Source: Micromonospora musae
Lineage (GTDB): Bacteria > Actinomycetota > Actinomycetes > Mycobacteriales > Micromonosporaceae
Reading direction: 5' to 3'
DNA length: 64,000 nucleotides
Assembly (NCBI RefSeq): GCF_003626635.1
Contig: NZ_RAZT01000004.1
Coordinates: 186,001 to 250,000, forward strand
Shown here: one piece after another, positions 33,949 through 42,056 of the stretch
Numbering within the stretch: position 1 is the first letter of the stretch
Layout: each line of letters begins with the position of its first letter
Program-made: the position numbers and the translations under genes
The notes under the pieces: model-generated
Seen by the model: only the letters and a program-made list of their open reading frames with translations
The model's database searches: none
What the model was told of the DNA's origin: nothing

Positions 33949-35679
33949 ATGAGCAAACTAGAACGACGCCTCTCCACCTCGGTCCTGGTGATCGGCACCG
34001 GAGGCTCCGGCCTGCGGGCCGCGATCGAACTCGCCGAGCGCGGCGTCGACGTCCTCGCCGTGGGCAAGCGACCCAAGCTCGACGCCCACACGTCGTTGGC
34101 GGCCGGCGGGATCAACGCGGCGCTCGGCACGATGGACGCCGAGGACAGCTGGCAGCAGCACGCCGCGGACACCATCAAGGAGAGCTACCTGCTCGCCAAC
34201 CCGCACACCGTGCAGATCGTCGCCCAGGGCGCCGCCCGGGGGATCCACGACCTCGAACGCTTCGGGATGGGCTTCGCGCGGGAGGAGGACGGCCGGATCT
34301 CCCAGCGATTCTTCGGCGCCCACAAGTATCGCCGCACCGCGTTCGCCGGCGACTACACCGGCCTCGAGATCCAACGCGCCCTCATCCGGCGCGCCGCCCA
34401 GCTCTCCGTCCCCATCCTCGACACCGTCTACATCACCCGCCTCCTCGTCCGCGACAACGTGGTGTTCGGCGCGTACGGCTTCGACGTGAACGACGGCACC
34501 CGCTACCTCGTGCACGCCGACGCGGTGATCCTCGCCGCAGGCGGGCACACCCGGATCTGGCGCCGGACGTCCTCACGTCGGGACGAGAACACCGGGGACT
34601 CGTTCCGCCTCGCGGTCCTCGCCGGCGCCCGCCTGCGCGACCCCGAACTGGTCCAGTTCCATCCGTCCGGCATCCTCGAACCCGAGAACGCGGCCGGGAC
34701 CCTCGTCTCGGAGGCCGCCCGCGGCGAAGGCGGCATCCTCCGCAACGCGGTGGGGGAGCGGTTCATGGAGCGCTACGACCCCGAGCGGATGGAGCTGTCG
34801 ACCCGCGACCGGGTGGCGCTCGCCGCGTACACCGAGATCAAGCAGGGCCGGGGAACGCCGAACGGCGGGGTCTGGCTCGACGTGTCGCACCTGCCGCGCG
34901 AGATCATCATGAACCGGCTGCCGCGCGTCTACCAGATGATGCTGGAGCTGCAGATGCGCGACATCACGACCAGCCCGATGGAGATCGCACCCACCGCGCA
35001 CTACTCGATGGGTGGCGTCTGGGTGCGCCCGGAGGACCACGGCACCGACGTCGCGGGCCTCTACGCGATCGGCGAGGCGGCGAGCGGTCTGCACGGCGCC
35101 AACCGGCTGGGCGGCAACTCGCTCATCGAGCTGCTCGTCTACGGCCGCATCGTCGGCGCCACCGTCGCCGACTACACCGCCGGGCTGGACGCGCAGCGGC
35201 GTTCGCGGGAGGCCGTGGGCGAGGCTCGCGCCGAGATCGACGGGCTGCTCTCCGCGGACGGCCGCGAGAACGTACGCGCGCTGCAACGGGCGATCCGCAA
35301 CACGATGACGGAGCACGCCGGTGTGGTCCGCGACGAGCAGGGGCTGCGCACCGGACTCACCGAGCTGGGCGCGATCGAGGACCGGATGACCGACATCGGC
35401 GTCCACCCGGACATCGCGGGTTATCAGGACCTGGCGCACGCCTTCGACCTCAAGGCGTCGGCGCTCGCGGCGCGAGCCACCCTGGAGGCCGCGCTGGAGC
35501 GGCGTGAGACACGCGGCTGCCACAACCGGAGCGACTACCCGAACCTCGACCCCACGCTCCAGGTCAACCTCGTCTGGTCGCCGACGGCGGGCATCGTCCG
35601 CGAGGAGATCCCACCGGTCCCCACGGAGATCGCCGAGCTGATGCAGGACGTGTCGACCGTCGGGAAGCTCGTCGAGTAG
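33949..35679 (+). CDS. Succinate dehydrogenase/fumarate reductase-type flavoprotein subunit, solitary
   Basis: A 576-residue flavoprotein: the dinucleotide fold VLVIGTGGSGLRAAIELAERGVDVLAV (about residues 12-38), SLAAGGINAALG (FAD-attachment region; here the covalent histidine site HTS lies in DAHTSLAAGG), QFHPSGILEPENAAGTLVSEAARGEGG (about 225-255), THxxMGG-like HYSMGGVWV (about 347), and LHGANRLGGNSLIELLVYGRIVG. This is the fumarate reductase/L-aspartate oxidase superfamily. It is usually linked to an iron-sulfur subunit, but none is adjacent and two hairpins follow, so it may pair with a distant subunit or be a stand-alone oxidoreductase. ATG after GAACGGG; strong evidence for fold, weaker for substrate. 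Confidence 0.85.
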   Translation: MSKLERRLSTSVLVIGTGGSGLRAAIELAERGVDVLAVGKRPKLDAHTSLAAGGINAALGTMDAEDSWQQHAADTIKESYLLANPHTVQIVAQGAARGIHDLERFGMGFAREEDGRISQRFFGAHKYRRTAFAGDYTGLEIQRALIRRAAQLSVPILDTVYITRLLVRDNVVFGAYGFDVNDGTRYLVHADAVILAAGGHTRIWRRTSSRRDENTGDSFRLAVLAGARLRDPELVQFHPSGILEPENAAGTLVSEAARGEGGILRNAVGERFMERYDPERMELSTRDRVALAAYTEIKQGRGTPNGGVWLDVSHLPREIIMNRLPRVYQMMLELQMRDITTSPMEIAPTAHYSMGGVWVRPEDHGTDVAGLYAIGEAASGLHGANRLGGNSLIELLVYGRIVGATVADYTAGLDAQRRSREAVGEARAEIDGLLSADGRENVRALQRAIRNTMTEHAGVVRDEQGLRTGLTELGAIEDRMTDIGVHPDIAGYQDLAHAFDLKASALAARATLEAALERRETRGCHNRSDYPNLDPTLQVNLVWSPTAGIVREEIPPVPTEIAELMQDVSTVGKLVE

Positions 35680-35780
35680 TCGTCGCCGTGTGGCGTTCGG
35701 CCGCCGTCCTCGGCCGAATCCCGCCGGCGCACCGGCGGGGGCGGGCGCGGACCGACACCTGCGACCTCCACCGCCATGCG

Positions 35781-35810
35781 CGAGCCGGGCCGGTTCACCG
35801 GCCCGGCTCG
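35781..35810. terminator. Strong hairpin after the flavoprotein gene
   Basis: CGAGCCGGGCCGG / CCGGCCCGGCTCG, a perfect 13-bp stem around the TTCA tetraloop, between the convergent genes at 33949 (rightward) and 35949 (leftward). Confidence 0.8.
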
Positions 35811-35854
35811 ACGTATTCGCACGGCCGCAGGCGCGACAGCGGCCGAGGGCAGAC

Positions 35855-35888
35855 GGTCGCCGGGCCCCGCGAACGGGGCCCGGCGACC
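35855..35888. terminator. Second strong hairpin between convergent genes
   Basis: GGTCGCCGGGCCCCG / CGGGGCCCGGCGACC, a perfect 15-bp stem with a 4-base CGAA loop, 60 bases from the stop of the leftward reductase gene. With the hairpin at 35781 it likely ends transcripts from both sides. Confidence 0.8.
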
Positions 35889-35948
35889 ATCTCCACGCCG
35901 GCTCGCCGCCGGCCTTCGCCCGCCCGGGCGCCGACCGCGAGCCGCCGC

Positions 35949-36704
35949 CTACCTGGCGGGCTTGTTCTGCACCAGCCAGTCGGCGTACGCGACCTTGCCG
36001 AGGAGCGCGCCGTCGTCCGGCACCAGGCTCCGCTCCTCCAGCTCGGACCCGAAGTAGTGAGCGTGCGGGTCGGTGACCACCTCGCGCGGGTCGCCCGCGG
36101 CGGCCAGCACCTTCCGGAAGAACTCGTCCATCCGGACCTGCTCGGGCCCGGCGATCTCGACCCGACCGTTCAACGGCGAGCCCACCGTCACCCGGCCGAG
36201 CGCCTCGGCCACCTCCTCGCCGGCCATCGGCTGGAAGAGCACCGGCGCGATCCGGACCACGCCGCCGTCCGTCGCGGAGTCGGCGATGCCGGGAACGAAC
36301 TCGAAGAACTGCGTCGCGTGCACGAGCGAGAACGGAATCGAGGACTCCTCGATCAGCTTCTCCTGCGCGATCTTCGCGCGGAAGTAGCTGTTCGCGGCGA
36401 GCCGCTCGGTCCCGACGATCGAGAGCGCCACGTGGTGACCCACGCCGGCCGCCGCCTCCGCCGCGAGCAGGTTGCGGGTGGAGGTCTGGAAGAACTCCAT
36501 CACGGCGTGCTCCTCCCACGAGGGGGAGTTCGACACGTCGACCACCACGGACGCGCCGGTCATCGCCTCGGCCAGGCCCTCGCCGGTGAGGGAGTTGACG
36601 CCGGTGTTCGGCGACGCCGCCACCGCCTCGTGGCCGTGCTCGCCGAGCTTCGCGACGAGCTTCGACCCGATCAGGCCGGTGCCGCCGATTACCACGATCT
36701 TCAT
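35949..36704 (-). CDS. NmrA-like NAD(P)H-binding SDR protein
   Basis: A 251-residue atypical SDR: MKIVVIGGTGLIGSKLVAKLGEHGHEAVAASPNTGVNSLTGEGLAEAMTGASVVVDVSNSPSWE with the GGTGxIG dinucleotide motif, then HHVALSIVGTERLAANSYFRAKIAQEKLIEESSIPFSLVHATQFFEFVP, which is typical of the NmrA/TMR group of putative NADPH-binding reductases or redox sensors. A paralogue with the same SLVHATQFxEF-type block is at 43798. Start ATG 36704 follows GGAAGG at 7 bases. Lies alone; function unknown. Confidence 0.85.
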   Translation of the reverse strand: MKIVVIGGTGLIGSKLVAKLGEHGHEAVAASPNTGVNSLTGEGLAEAMTGASVVVDVSNSPSWEEHAVMEFFQTSTRNLLAAEAAAGVGHHVALSIVGTERLAANSYFRAKIAQEKLIEESSIPFSLVHATQFFEFVPGIADSATDGGVVRIAPVLFQPMAGEEVAEALGRVTVGSPLNGRVEIAGPEQVRMDEFFRKVLAAAGDPREVVTDPHAHYFGSELEERSLVPDDGALLGKVAYADWLVQNKPAR

Positions 36705-36865
36705 CTGAAGCCTTCCCATTCGCCTTGAGCGTCAGTTGTCATCCGTCACCCGCTACGACCGGACAGCCTCCCGGCCTGTGACGTCCTCCGCCGTTCTGAT
36801 CTTGAATTCCTGCCGCCGGAGCGGCTCCACCCGGAGGCGAGGCGCGCGGAGGCCGGTCTCGCGTC

Positions 36866-37474
<609 letters not shown>

Positions 37475-37896
37475 CGCGCCGCTCTTCTCCTTCCGATGCC
37501 CGGACTCCGGCCCCCGAACCCGCCGTCGGCGCCGTCGGCGACGGCGACGCGAGCGGCCGCCGGGGCGCCGACCGGTACGAGGTCGGGCCCGCGGCCAGGA
37601 GGCAGGGGTGAGGTCGTCGGCGACGTTGCCGGGGCCTCGCCCCTGCCGGTTCGGGGGCCACGCCGAGATCCCTGCGCCCGCTATCGGTGGGCATGCGCTT
37701 CTCCCGGCGCCTTTCCGTTCTCCGGCAGTCGAGACAGCGCAGCCTTGGGATCTGTGACAGGCGCGGTGGATCGATCACGCCGGGCCGGCGCGCGGGCCCG
37801 GCGGCGGGAGAGGGGTGGGAGAGCAGTGCCGCGTCCTGCCTCGGGCTCTGGCTCGAGGCACGACGCGGCTACGGGGTGGGGCGTGGTCGGCTGGTC
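37475..37896. other. Intergenic region, 422 bp
   Basis: Between two leftward genes. The left part (37495-37600) is a low-complexity, CG-rich stretch with repeated GGCGACGG/GCCGTCGGCG units. The right end holds the hairpin listed at 37828-37869. No coding frame or named regulatory motif was recognised. Confidence 0.35.
37828..37869 (-). terminator. Terminator downstream of the MDR gene
   Basis: A 16-base stem with one mismatch: GCCGCGTCCTGCCTCG pairs with CGAGGCACGACGCGGC around a 10-base loop, 28 bases past the stop (37897) of the leftward oxidoreductase gene. Confidence 0.7.
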
Positions 37897-38808
37897 TCAG
37901 GGCACCAGCACCACTTTGCCGCCGGCGTGACCGCCGTCGCTGAGCTGGTGCGCCGCGGCGGCGTCCGCGAACGGGAGGACGGCGGCGACGGTGGCGGTCA
38001 CCTCGCCGCGGACGAGACGGTCGGCGAGCGCGGCGAGGTCGGCCGCGGATCGCTGCTCCGGTCCGGCGGTGAAGACGACGCCGAGATCCGGCGCGGAGCC
38101 GTCGGCGATCGTGACGATCCGGTCGGTGCCCCCACGCAGCTCGATCGAGTCCGGCAGGGCGTTCTTGCCGGCCACGTCGAGCACCGCGTCGACGCCGTTC
38201 GGGGCGAGCGCGCGGACCCGCTCGACCAGTCCCGGGCCGTAGACGGTGGGGACGGCGCCGAGTCCCCGTACCCGGTCCTGGTTCGCCTCGCCGGCGGTGC
38301 CGATCACGGTGGCGCCGCGGTCGGCGGCGAGTTGTACGGCGATCTGGCCGACGGCCCCGCTCGCGCCGTGGATGAGCAGGGTGTCCCCGGCGCGGACCCG
38401 CAGCAGGTCGAGACTGCGGGTCGCGGTCTCCAGGGCGACCGGCAGCGCCACCGCCGCCGCGAAGTCCAGGCCGTCGGGAAGTTTGGTGTACGTGCTGGCC
38501 AGTGCGAACTCCCCGTAGGCCCCGGCGGGCGCGTCGGCCCAGCCGACGATCCGGTCGCCGACGCTGACGTCGGTGACGCCGTCGCCGAGGGCGTCGACGA
38601 CCCCGGCGACGTCCACCCCGAGTACGGCGGGCAGCGGGGTCGTGAAGATCGCCTCCATGGAGCCGCTGCGGATCTTGCCGTCGATCGGATTCACCCCGGC
38701 GGCCCGGACCCGGATGCGGATCTGCCGCGGGCCGGGGGTCGGCTGCGGCAGTTCGGCGACCTGCAGCACCTCGGGCCCGCCGAACGAGTAGAACGTGATC
38801 GCCTTCAT
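37897..38808 (-). CDS. NADP-dependent oxidoreductase (MDR, zinc-binding dehydrogenase family)
   Basis: A 303-residue MDR: MKAITFYSFGGPEVLQVAELPQPTPGPRQIRIRVRAAGVNPIDGKIRSG at the start (typical of quinone oxidoreductases), PAVLGVDVAGVVDALGDGVTDVSVGDRIVGW (about residues 60-90) and the Rossmann loop LLIHGASGAVGQIAVQLAADRGATVIGTA (about 148-176). No zinc-cysteine cluster. The start ATG 38808 follows AGGAG. It is divergent from a MarR regulator at 38951, and a 21-bp dyad lies between them, so the gene is probably induced by an electrophile or antimicrobial. Confidence 0.9.
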   Translation of the reverse strand: MKAITFYSFGGPEVLQVAELPQPTPGPRQIRIRVRAAGVNPIDGKIRSGSMEAIFTTPLPAVLGVDVAGVVDALGDGVTDVSVGDRIVGWADAPAGAYGEFALASTYTKLPDGLDFAAAVALPVALETATRSLDLLRVRAGDTLLIHGASGAVGQIAVQLAADRGATVIGTAGEANQDRVRGLGAVPTVYGPGLVERVRALAPNGVDAVLDVAGKNALPDSIELRGGTDRIVTIADGSAPDLGVVFTAGPEQRSAADLAALADRLVRGEVTATVAAVLPFADAAAAHQLSDGGHAGGKVVLVP

Positions 38809-38852
38809 GGTCGACTCCTGGTTCTGTGGATGACACAGCCCGTCCATCAGGA

Positions 38853-38873
38853 TTAGCTGTCTAGGACAGGTAA
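38853..38873. promoter_or_regulatory. MarR-type operator dyad
   Basis: TTA-n-CTGTC-TAG-GACAG-n-TAA: a 21-bp dyad with perfect CTGTC/GACAG and TTA/TAA arms, located 45 bases from the MDR start and 78 bases from the MarR start. MarR proteins typically bind 16-20-bp palindromes in such divergent spacers. Confidence 0.65.
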
Positions 38874-38950
38874 CTGACCGTGGGGCTGGGTGTATTTCGC
38901 ATCCACCAGTGACTGCCGCCACTGCTGACCAGGTCAGGTAATCTGCCGCC

Positions 38951-39430
38951 ATGGGGACGGGTGACACGCCGGGCGAGGGCGAGCTGCCGGAGACCGCTCT
39001 CGGTGGCCCGATCAGCTACGCCATCGTCCGTCTCGGCCGGATCCACCGGCTGCGCGCCGCGCAACTACTGCGAGAGGCCGGTCTGCACACGAGCCAGGAG
39101 TTACTGATGATGCGTCTGTGGGACTCGGGCCCACAGCGACAGGTCGACCTGGCCGCCTGGTTCGACACCGACTCGGCCAGCATGAGCCGTACGGTGCAGC
39201 GCCTCGAACGCGCCGGCTACGTGCGACGGGTGCCGGACCCGGACGACCGGCGGGCCACCCTGGTCGAGCCCACCCCGGCCAGCCTCGCGCTGCGGCGCGA
39301 GGTCCAGCGGATCTGGACGGAGCTGGAGCGCCTGACCGTCAGCGAGCTGACCGCGGAGCAGCAACGCGCCGTGCTCGGCCTTCTTCGGCAGATGGAGAGC
39401 AGCCTGCTGAAACCCTCGGCGGCCGATTAG
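38951..39430 (+). CDS. MarR-family transcriptional regulator
   Basis: A 159-residue winged-helix regulator: LGRIHRLRAAQLLREAGLHTSQELLMMRLWDSGPQRQVDLAAWFDTDSASMSRTVQRLERAGYVRRVPDPDDRRATLVEPTPASLALRREV. The recognition helix is in DSASMSRTVQRLE and the wing in RRVPDPDDRRATLV (the DxDxR loop). It forms a dimer through the N- and C-terminal helices. Divergent from the MDR gene and probably represses both. Start ATG 38951 is preceded by a weak signal (TGCCGCC). Confidence 0.92.
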   Translation: MGTGDTPGEGELPETALGGPISYAIVRLGRIHRLRAAQLLREAGLHTSQELLMMRLWDSGPQRQVDLAAWFDTDSASMSRTVQRLERAGYVRRVPDPDDRRATLVEPTPASLALRREVQRIWTELERLTVSELTAEQQRAVLGLLRQMESSLLKPSAAD

Positions 39431-39621
39431 TCCGCCAGGTCGGCTCAGGGATGTCGGTGCACGACACCCTCGCCCGGTACTCCCGAGGGGGAGCGGGATC
39501 CCCCGGGCGGGTGTGCTGCCACCGCCGGAACCCTGCGACGTTCGGTATGGCGACGGGCGCGCTGAAGCCCAGTGGCCGGACGAGAAGCATCGGACCGTGC
39601 GAAGGCGAGGCGAGGCGTGGC

Positions 39622-40317
39622 ATGGCTCAGGCGACCAGGCAGGCAGTGGCGGGGGCAACGGCACGGTGCGCGCCGCCGCCGCCGCGATGGGCACGTTGGG
39701 CGGGACATGCGGCATGGGTGGCGCCGGTGCTCGGCTTCATCCCGCTCCACGTCCCGTGGATCCTCGGCATTCCGCTGTTCGCCAACCCCGGCCCGTTCGG
39801 CGAGTGGTATCAGGGCCGCGGCCCCGGCGTCGGGGACCACCCGGTCGAGGGGTTCCTCGGTATGCCGCCTGGTGCGTTCTACCTGGGCGTTCTCTGTGTT
39901 CTCGCGGCCCTGGGCGGGGTGCTGGCCCTCGGGCTCATCAGCGACTGGGGCCTGACCTTCCCGCGCTGGATACCGCTGCTGCGTGGCCGCAGGGTGCCGC
40001 CGTGGCTCCCGTTGACCCCCACCGTTCTCGGCTCCGCGCTGATGATCGGCTATTCGCTGACGCTGCCCACGCAACTTCTCGAACAGCTCGACACAGCCGG
40101 CCCGCAGGACATCTTCACGACCACCGGAGTGCTCATCGGCCTGCCGCTGCTGGTGGCGTGGGAGATCGCGTTGCCGGTGGCCGGGTGGTCCTACTACCGC
40201 CGTACTCGTCGCGTCGAGGGCTCATCCGGCTCTCGGGGTCGACGCTGGGCGTACCGACCGGGGGCGCGGCCTACGAGGCCAGCCGCGCGGGTGCGGCGGC
40301 GCGTTCCGGTTGGTTGA
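39622..40317 (+). CDS. Hypothetical membrane protein
   Basis: A 231-residue protein with four hydrophobic segments: WAGHAAWVAPVLGFIPLHVPWILGIPLF, GAFYLGVLCVLAALGGVLALGLISDWGL, PWLPLTPTVLGSALMIGYSLTLPTQL and TTTGVLIGLPLLVAWEIALPVAGW, followed by a basic Arg-rich tail. The PHVPWILGIP motif is familiar from several actinobacterial membrane proteins of unknown role, and I do not assign one. The ATG at 39622 was preferred to 39547 for a plausible GGCGAGG-type signal. Its 3' end overlaps the XRE gene on the other strand by 47 bases (tail to tail). Confidence 0.6.
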   Translation: MAQATRQAVAGATARCAPPPPRWARWAGHAAWVAPVLGFIPLHVPWILGIPLFANPGPFGEWYQGRGPGVGDHPVEGFLGMPPGAFYLGVLCVLAALGGVLALGLISDWGLTFPRWIPLLRGRRVPPWLPLTPTVLGSALMIGYSLTLPTQLLEQLDTAGPQDIFTTTGVLIGLPLLVAWEIALPVAGWSYYRRTRRVEGSSGSRGRRWAYRPGARPTRPAARVRRRVPVG

Positions 40318-40549
40318 TCTCGGCCCAGACCACGTCGAGGGAGAGGCCGAGGACGTCGGCGATCGCCGCGATGGTCGAGAAGGCGGGGGTGGCCACGCGG
40401 CCGGACTCGATCTTCCGAAGGGTCTCCGGCGAGACGCCGGCGTCCAGCGCGGTGAGGAGCATCGAGCGCTCCCCCCTGGCGCGTCGCAGGAGGGCGCCGA
40501 GGCGCTGCCCGCGTTCGACCTCCGCGGGGGTGAGCGGCAACCTGACCAT
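40271..40549 (-). CDS. XRE-family HTH regulator
   Basis: A 92-residue protein with an N-terminal helix (AEVERGQRLGALLRRAR) and the Cro/cI helix-turn-helix MLLTALDAGVSPETLRKIESGRVATPAFSTIAAIADVLGLSL (about residues 30-72). It lacks an extra domain. Divergent from the methionine aminopeptidase gene with a 65-bp spacer holding a 17-bp dyad (40572-40588), so it probably represses itself and map. Small XRE proteins next to a metabolic gene are typical of antitoxin-like or local repressors. Start ATG at 40549. Confidence 0.85.
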   Translation of the reverse strand: MVRLPLTPAEVERGQRLGALLRRARGERSMLLTALDAGVSPETLRKIESGRVATPAFSTIAAIADVLGLSLDVVWAEINQPERAAAPARLAS

Positions 40550-40571
40550 GGGCCGATTCTAGTACCGGGAT

Positions 40572-40588
40572 ACTATGGCCGGGATAGT
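40572..40588. promoter_or_regulatory. XRE operator dyad between regulator and map
   Basis: ACTATggCCGggATAGT: 17 bp with ACTAT/ATAGT arms and a C/G inner pair. Within the 65-bp spacer between the start codons at 40549 and 40615. The element CCGGGATA is present twice (40566-40573 and 40579-40586), consistent with a two-site operator. Likely overlaps the -10 regions. Confidence 0.55.
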
Positions 40589-40614
40589 TATTGGATGTGC
40601 GAGGAAGGCGGCAC

Positions 40615-41397
40615 ATGATCGAGCTCCTGAACCCCACCGACCTGCCGCGAGCGAGGGAGACGGGCGCCCTGGTCGCCGAGATCCTGCAGACCCTGAAGGG
40701 CCGCAGCACGGTCGGCACCAACCTGCTGGAGATCGACAGGTGGGCCCAGGCCATGATCGTTGAGGCCGGAGCGCAGTCCTGCTACGTCGACTACGAGCCC
40801 TCCTTCGGGCGCGGGCCGTTCGGCCACTACATCTGCACCTCCGTCAACGATGCCGTCCTGCACGGTTTGCCGTACGACTACACGCTCGCCGACGGCGATC
40901 TGCTCTCCCTCGACCTCGCCGTCTCCAAGGGAGGGGTGGTTGCCGACTCCGCCATCAGCTTCGTCGTGGGCGACTCCGCGCCCGCCGAGAGCGTCGCGCT
41001 GATCGACGCGACCGAACGCGCGTTGCGCGCGGGGATTGCCGCCGCCGGACCTGGAGCCCGGGTCGGTGACCTCTCCCATGCCATCGGTTCGGTGCTGAGC
41101 GAGGCAGGCTATTCGATCAACACGCAGTTCGGTGGTCATGGCGTCGGATCGACGATGCACCAGGACCCGCACGTGTCGAACACCGGGAAACCCGGTCGTG
41201 GATACAAGCTCCGCCCCGGGCTCCTGCTGGCGCTGGAGCCGTGGGTCATGGCGGACACCGCCGAACTCGTCACCGATGCCGACGGCTGGACGCTCCGAAG
41301 CGCGACCGGCTGCCGGACAGCGCACAGCGAGCACACGATCGCCATCACCGACGACGGAGCCGAGATCCTCACCCTGCCGAAGCAGACGCACGGGTGA
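40615..41397 (+). CDS. map: Methionine aminopeptidase, type I
   Basis: A 260-residue pita-bread metallopeptidase that removes initiator methionine. The metal ligands are visible in GDLLSLDLAVSKGGVVADSAISF (Asp pair), GHGVGSTMHQDPHVSNTG (His) and LALEPWVM with HTIAITDDGAEIL (Glu pair near the C-terminus). The core GHYICTSVNDAVLHGLP (about residues 65-81) is the type I signature. Actinomycetes usually encode more than one Map; this copy is not next to rplN/adk/infA, so it is probably an accessory paralogue under control of the divergent XRE protein. ATG at 40615 after GAGGAAGG. Confidence 0.93.
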   Translation: MIELLNPTDLPRARETGALVAEILQTLKGRSTVGTNLLEIDRWAQAMIVEAGAQSCYVDYEPSFGRGPFGHYICTSVNDAVLHGLPYDYTLADGDLLSLDLAVSKGGVVADSAISFVVGDSAPAESVALIDATERALRAGIAAAGPGARVGDLSHAIGSVLSEAGYSINTQFGGHGVGSTMHQDPHVSNTGKPGRGYKLRPGLLLALEPWVMADTAELVTDADGWTLRSATGCRTAHSEHTIAITDDGAEILTLPKQTHG

Positions 41398-41420
41398 GGT
41401 CGAGGTCAGGGGTGCCGCGC

Positions 41421-41954
41421 TCAGCGCATCATGGCGAGGAGCTTCTCCACCGTGTTCCAGTTGCGCACGGTCGCCGGCGGGCCGCCCTTGATCCTGGACA
41501 GGGCCTTCATCAACGGGCTGTCCCGCTGCCCACCCGGGCACCAGATGTACATCTCGGTGCCGTCGACGGCGTAGCGGTCCGCGCCGAGATCGACGCCGGC
41601 CAGCTCCTCCTCGACCGGCCGGTCGGGCGGCCGGGCCAGGAACGAGACGACGTACCTCGATCCGTCGTTCGCCACGGCGGCGAGCGGATTCCTCGCCACC
41701 ACCCGGGCCAGCTCGTCGCGGCTGCGTAGGAACACCTCCACCGGCATTCCGAACCGCTGCTCGAGCGCCCGTTCGATCAGCGGTCCCAGCTCGTCCGGCG
41801 GCCGGTCGGCGTCCAGCACCACGTTGCCGCTCTGCAGCAGCGTGGCGACGTTGCCGTACCCCTCCTGGGTGAGCAGGGTGCGCAGGTCGGCCATGGCGAC
41901 CCGCCGAGCTCTGCCGAGGTTGATGCCGCGGAGCAGCACCGCGTAGCGCGTCAT
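41421..41954 (-). CDS. DUF1697 domain protein
   Basis: A 177-residue soluble protein that matches DUF1697: MTRYAVLLRGINLGRARRVAMADLRTLLTQEGYGNVATLLQSGNVVLDADRP at the N-terminus, then LIERALEQRFGMPVEVFLRSRDELARVVARNPL, and a C-terminal RNWNTVEKLLAMM block. The fold has a duplicated alpha-beta layout; the function is not known. Start ATG 41954 follows GGGGTGG. It converges with map (stops 24 bases apart), without a clear terminator hairpin. Confidence 0.85.
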   Translation of the reverse strand: MTRYAVLLRGINLGRARRVAMADLRTLLTQEGYGNVATLLQSGNVVLDADRPPDELGPLIERALEQRFGMPVEVFLRSRDELARVVARNPLAAVANDGSRYVVSFLARPPDRPVEEELAGVDLGADRYAVDGTEMYIWCPGGQRDSPLMKALSRIKGGPPATVRNWNTVEKLLAMMR

Positions 41955-42056
41955 GTCACCACCCCTTCGCGCGACCGGTCCGGTACGAGCCGTTCCCGGC
42001 CTTCCAGCCGAAGCTGCCCGAGCCCACCGGCCGTGTCAAGCAACCGCCCCGAGCCG

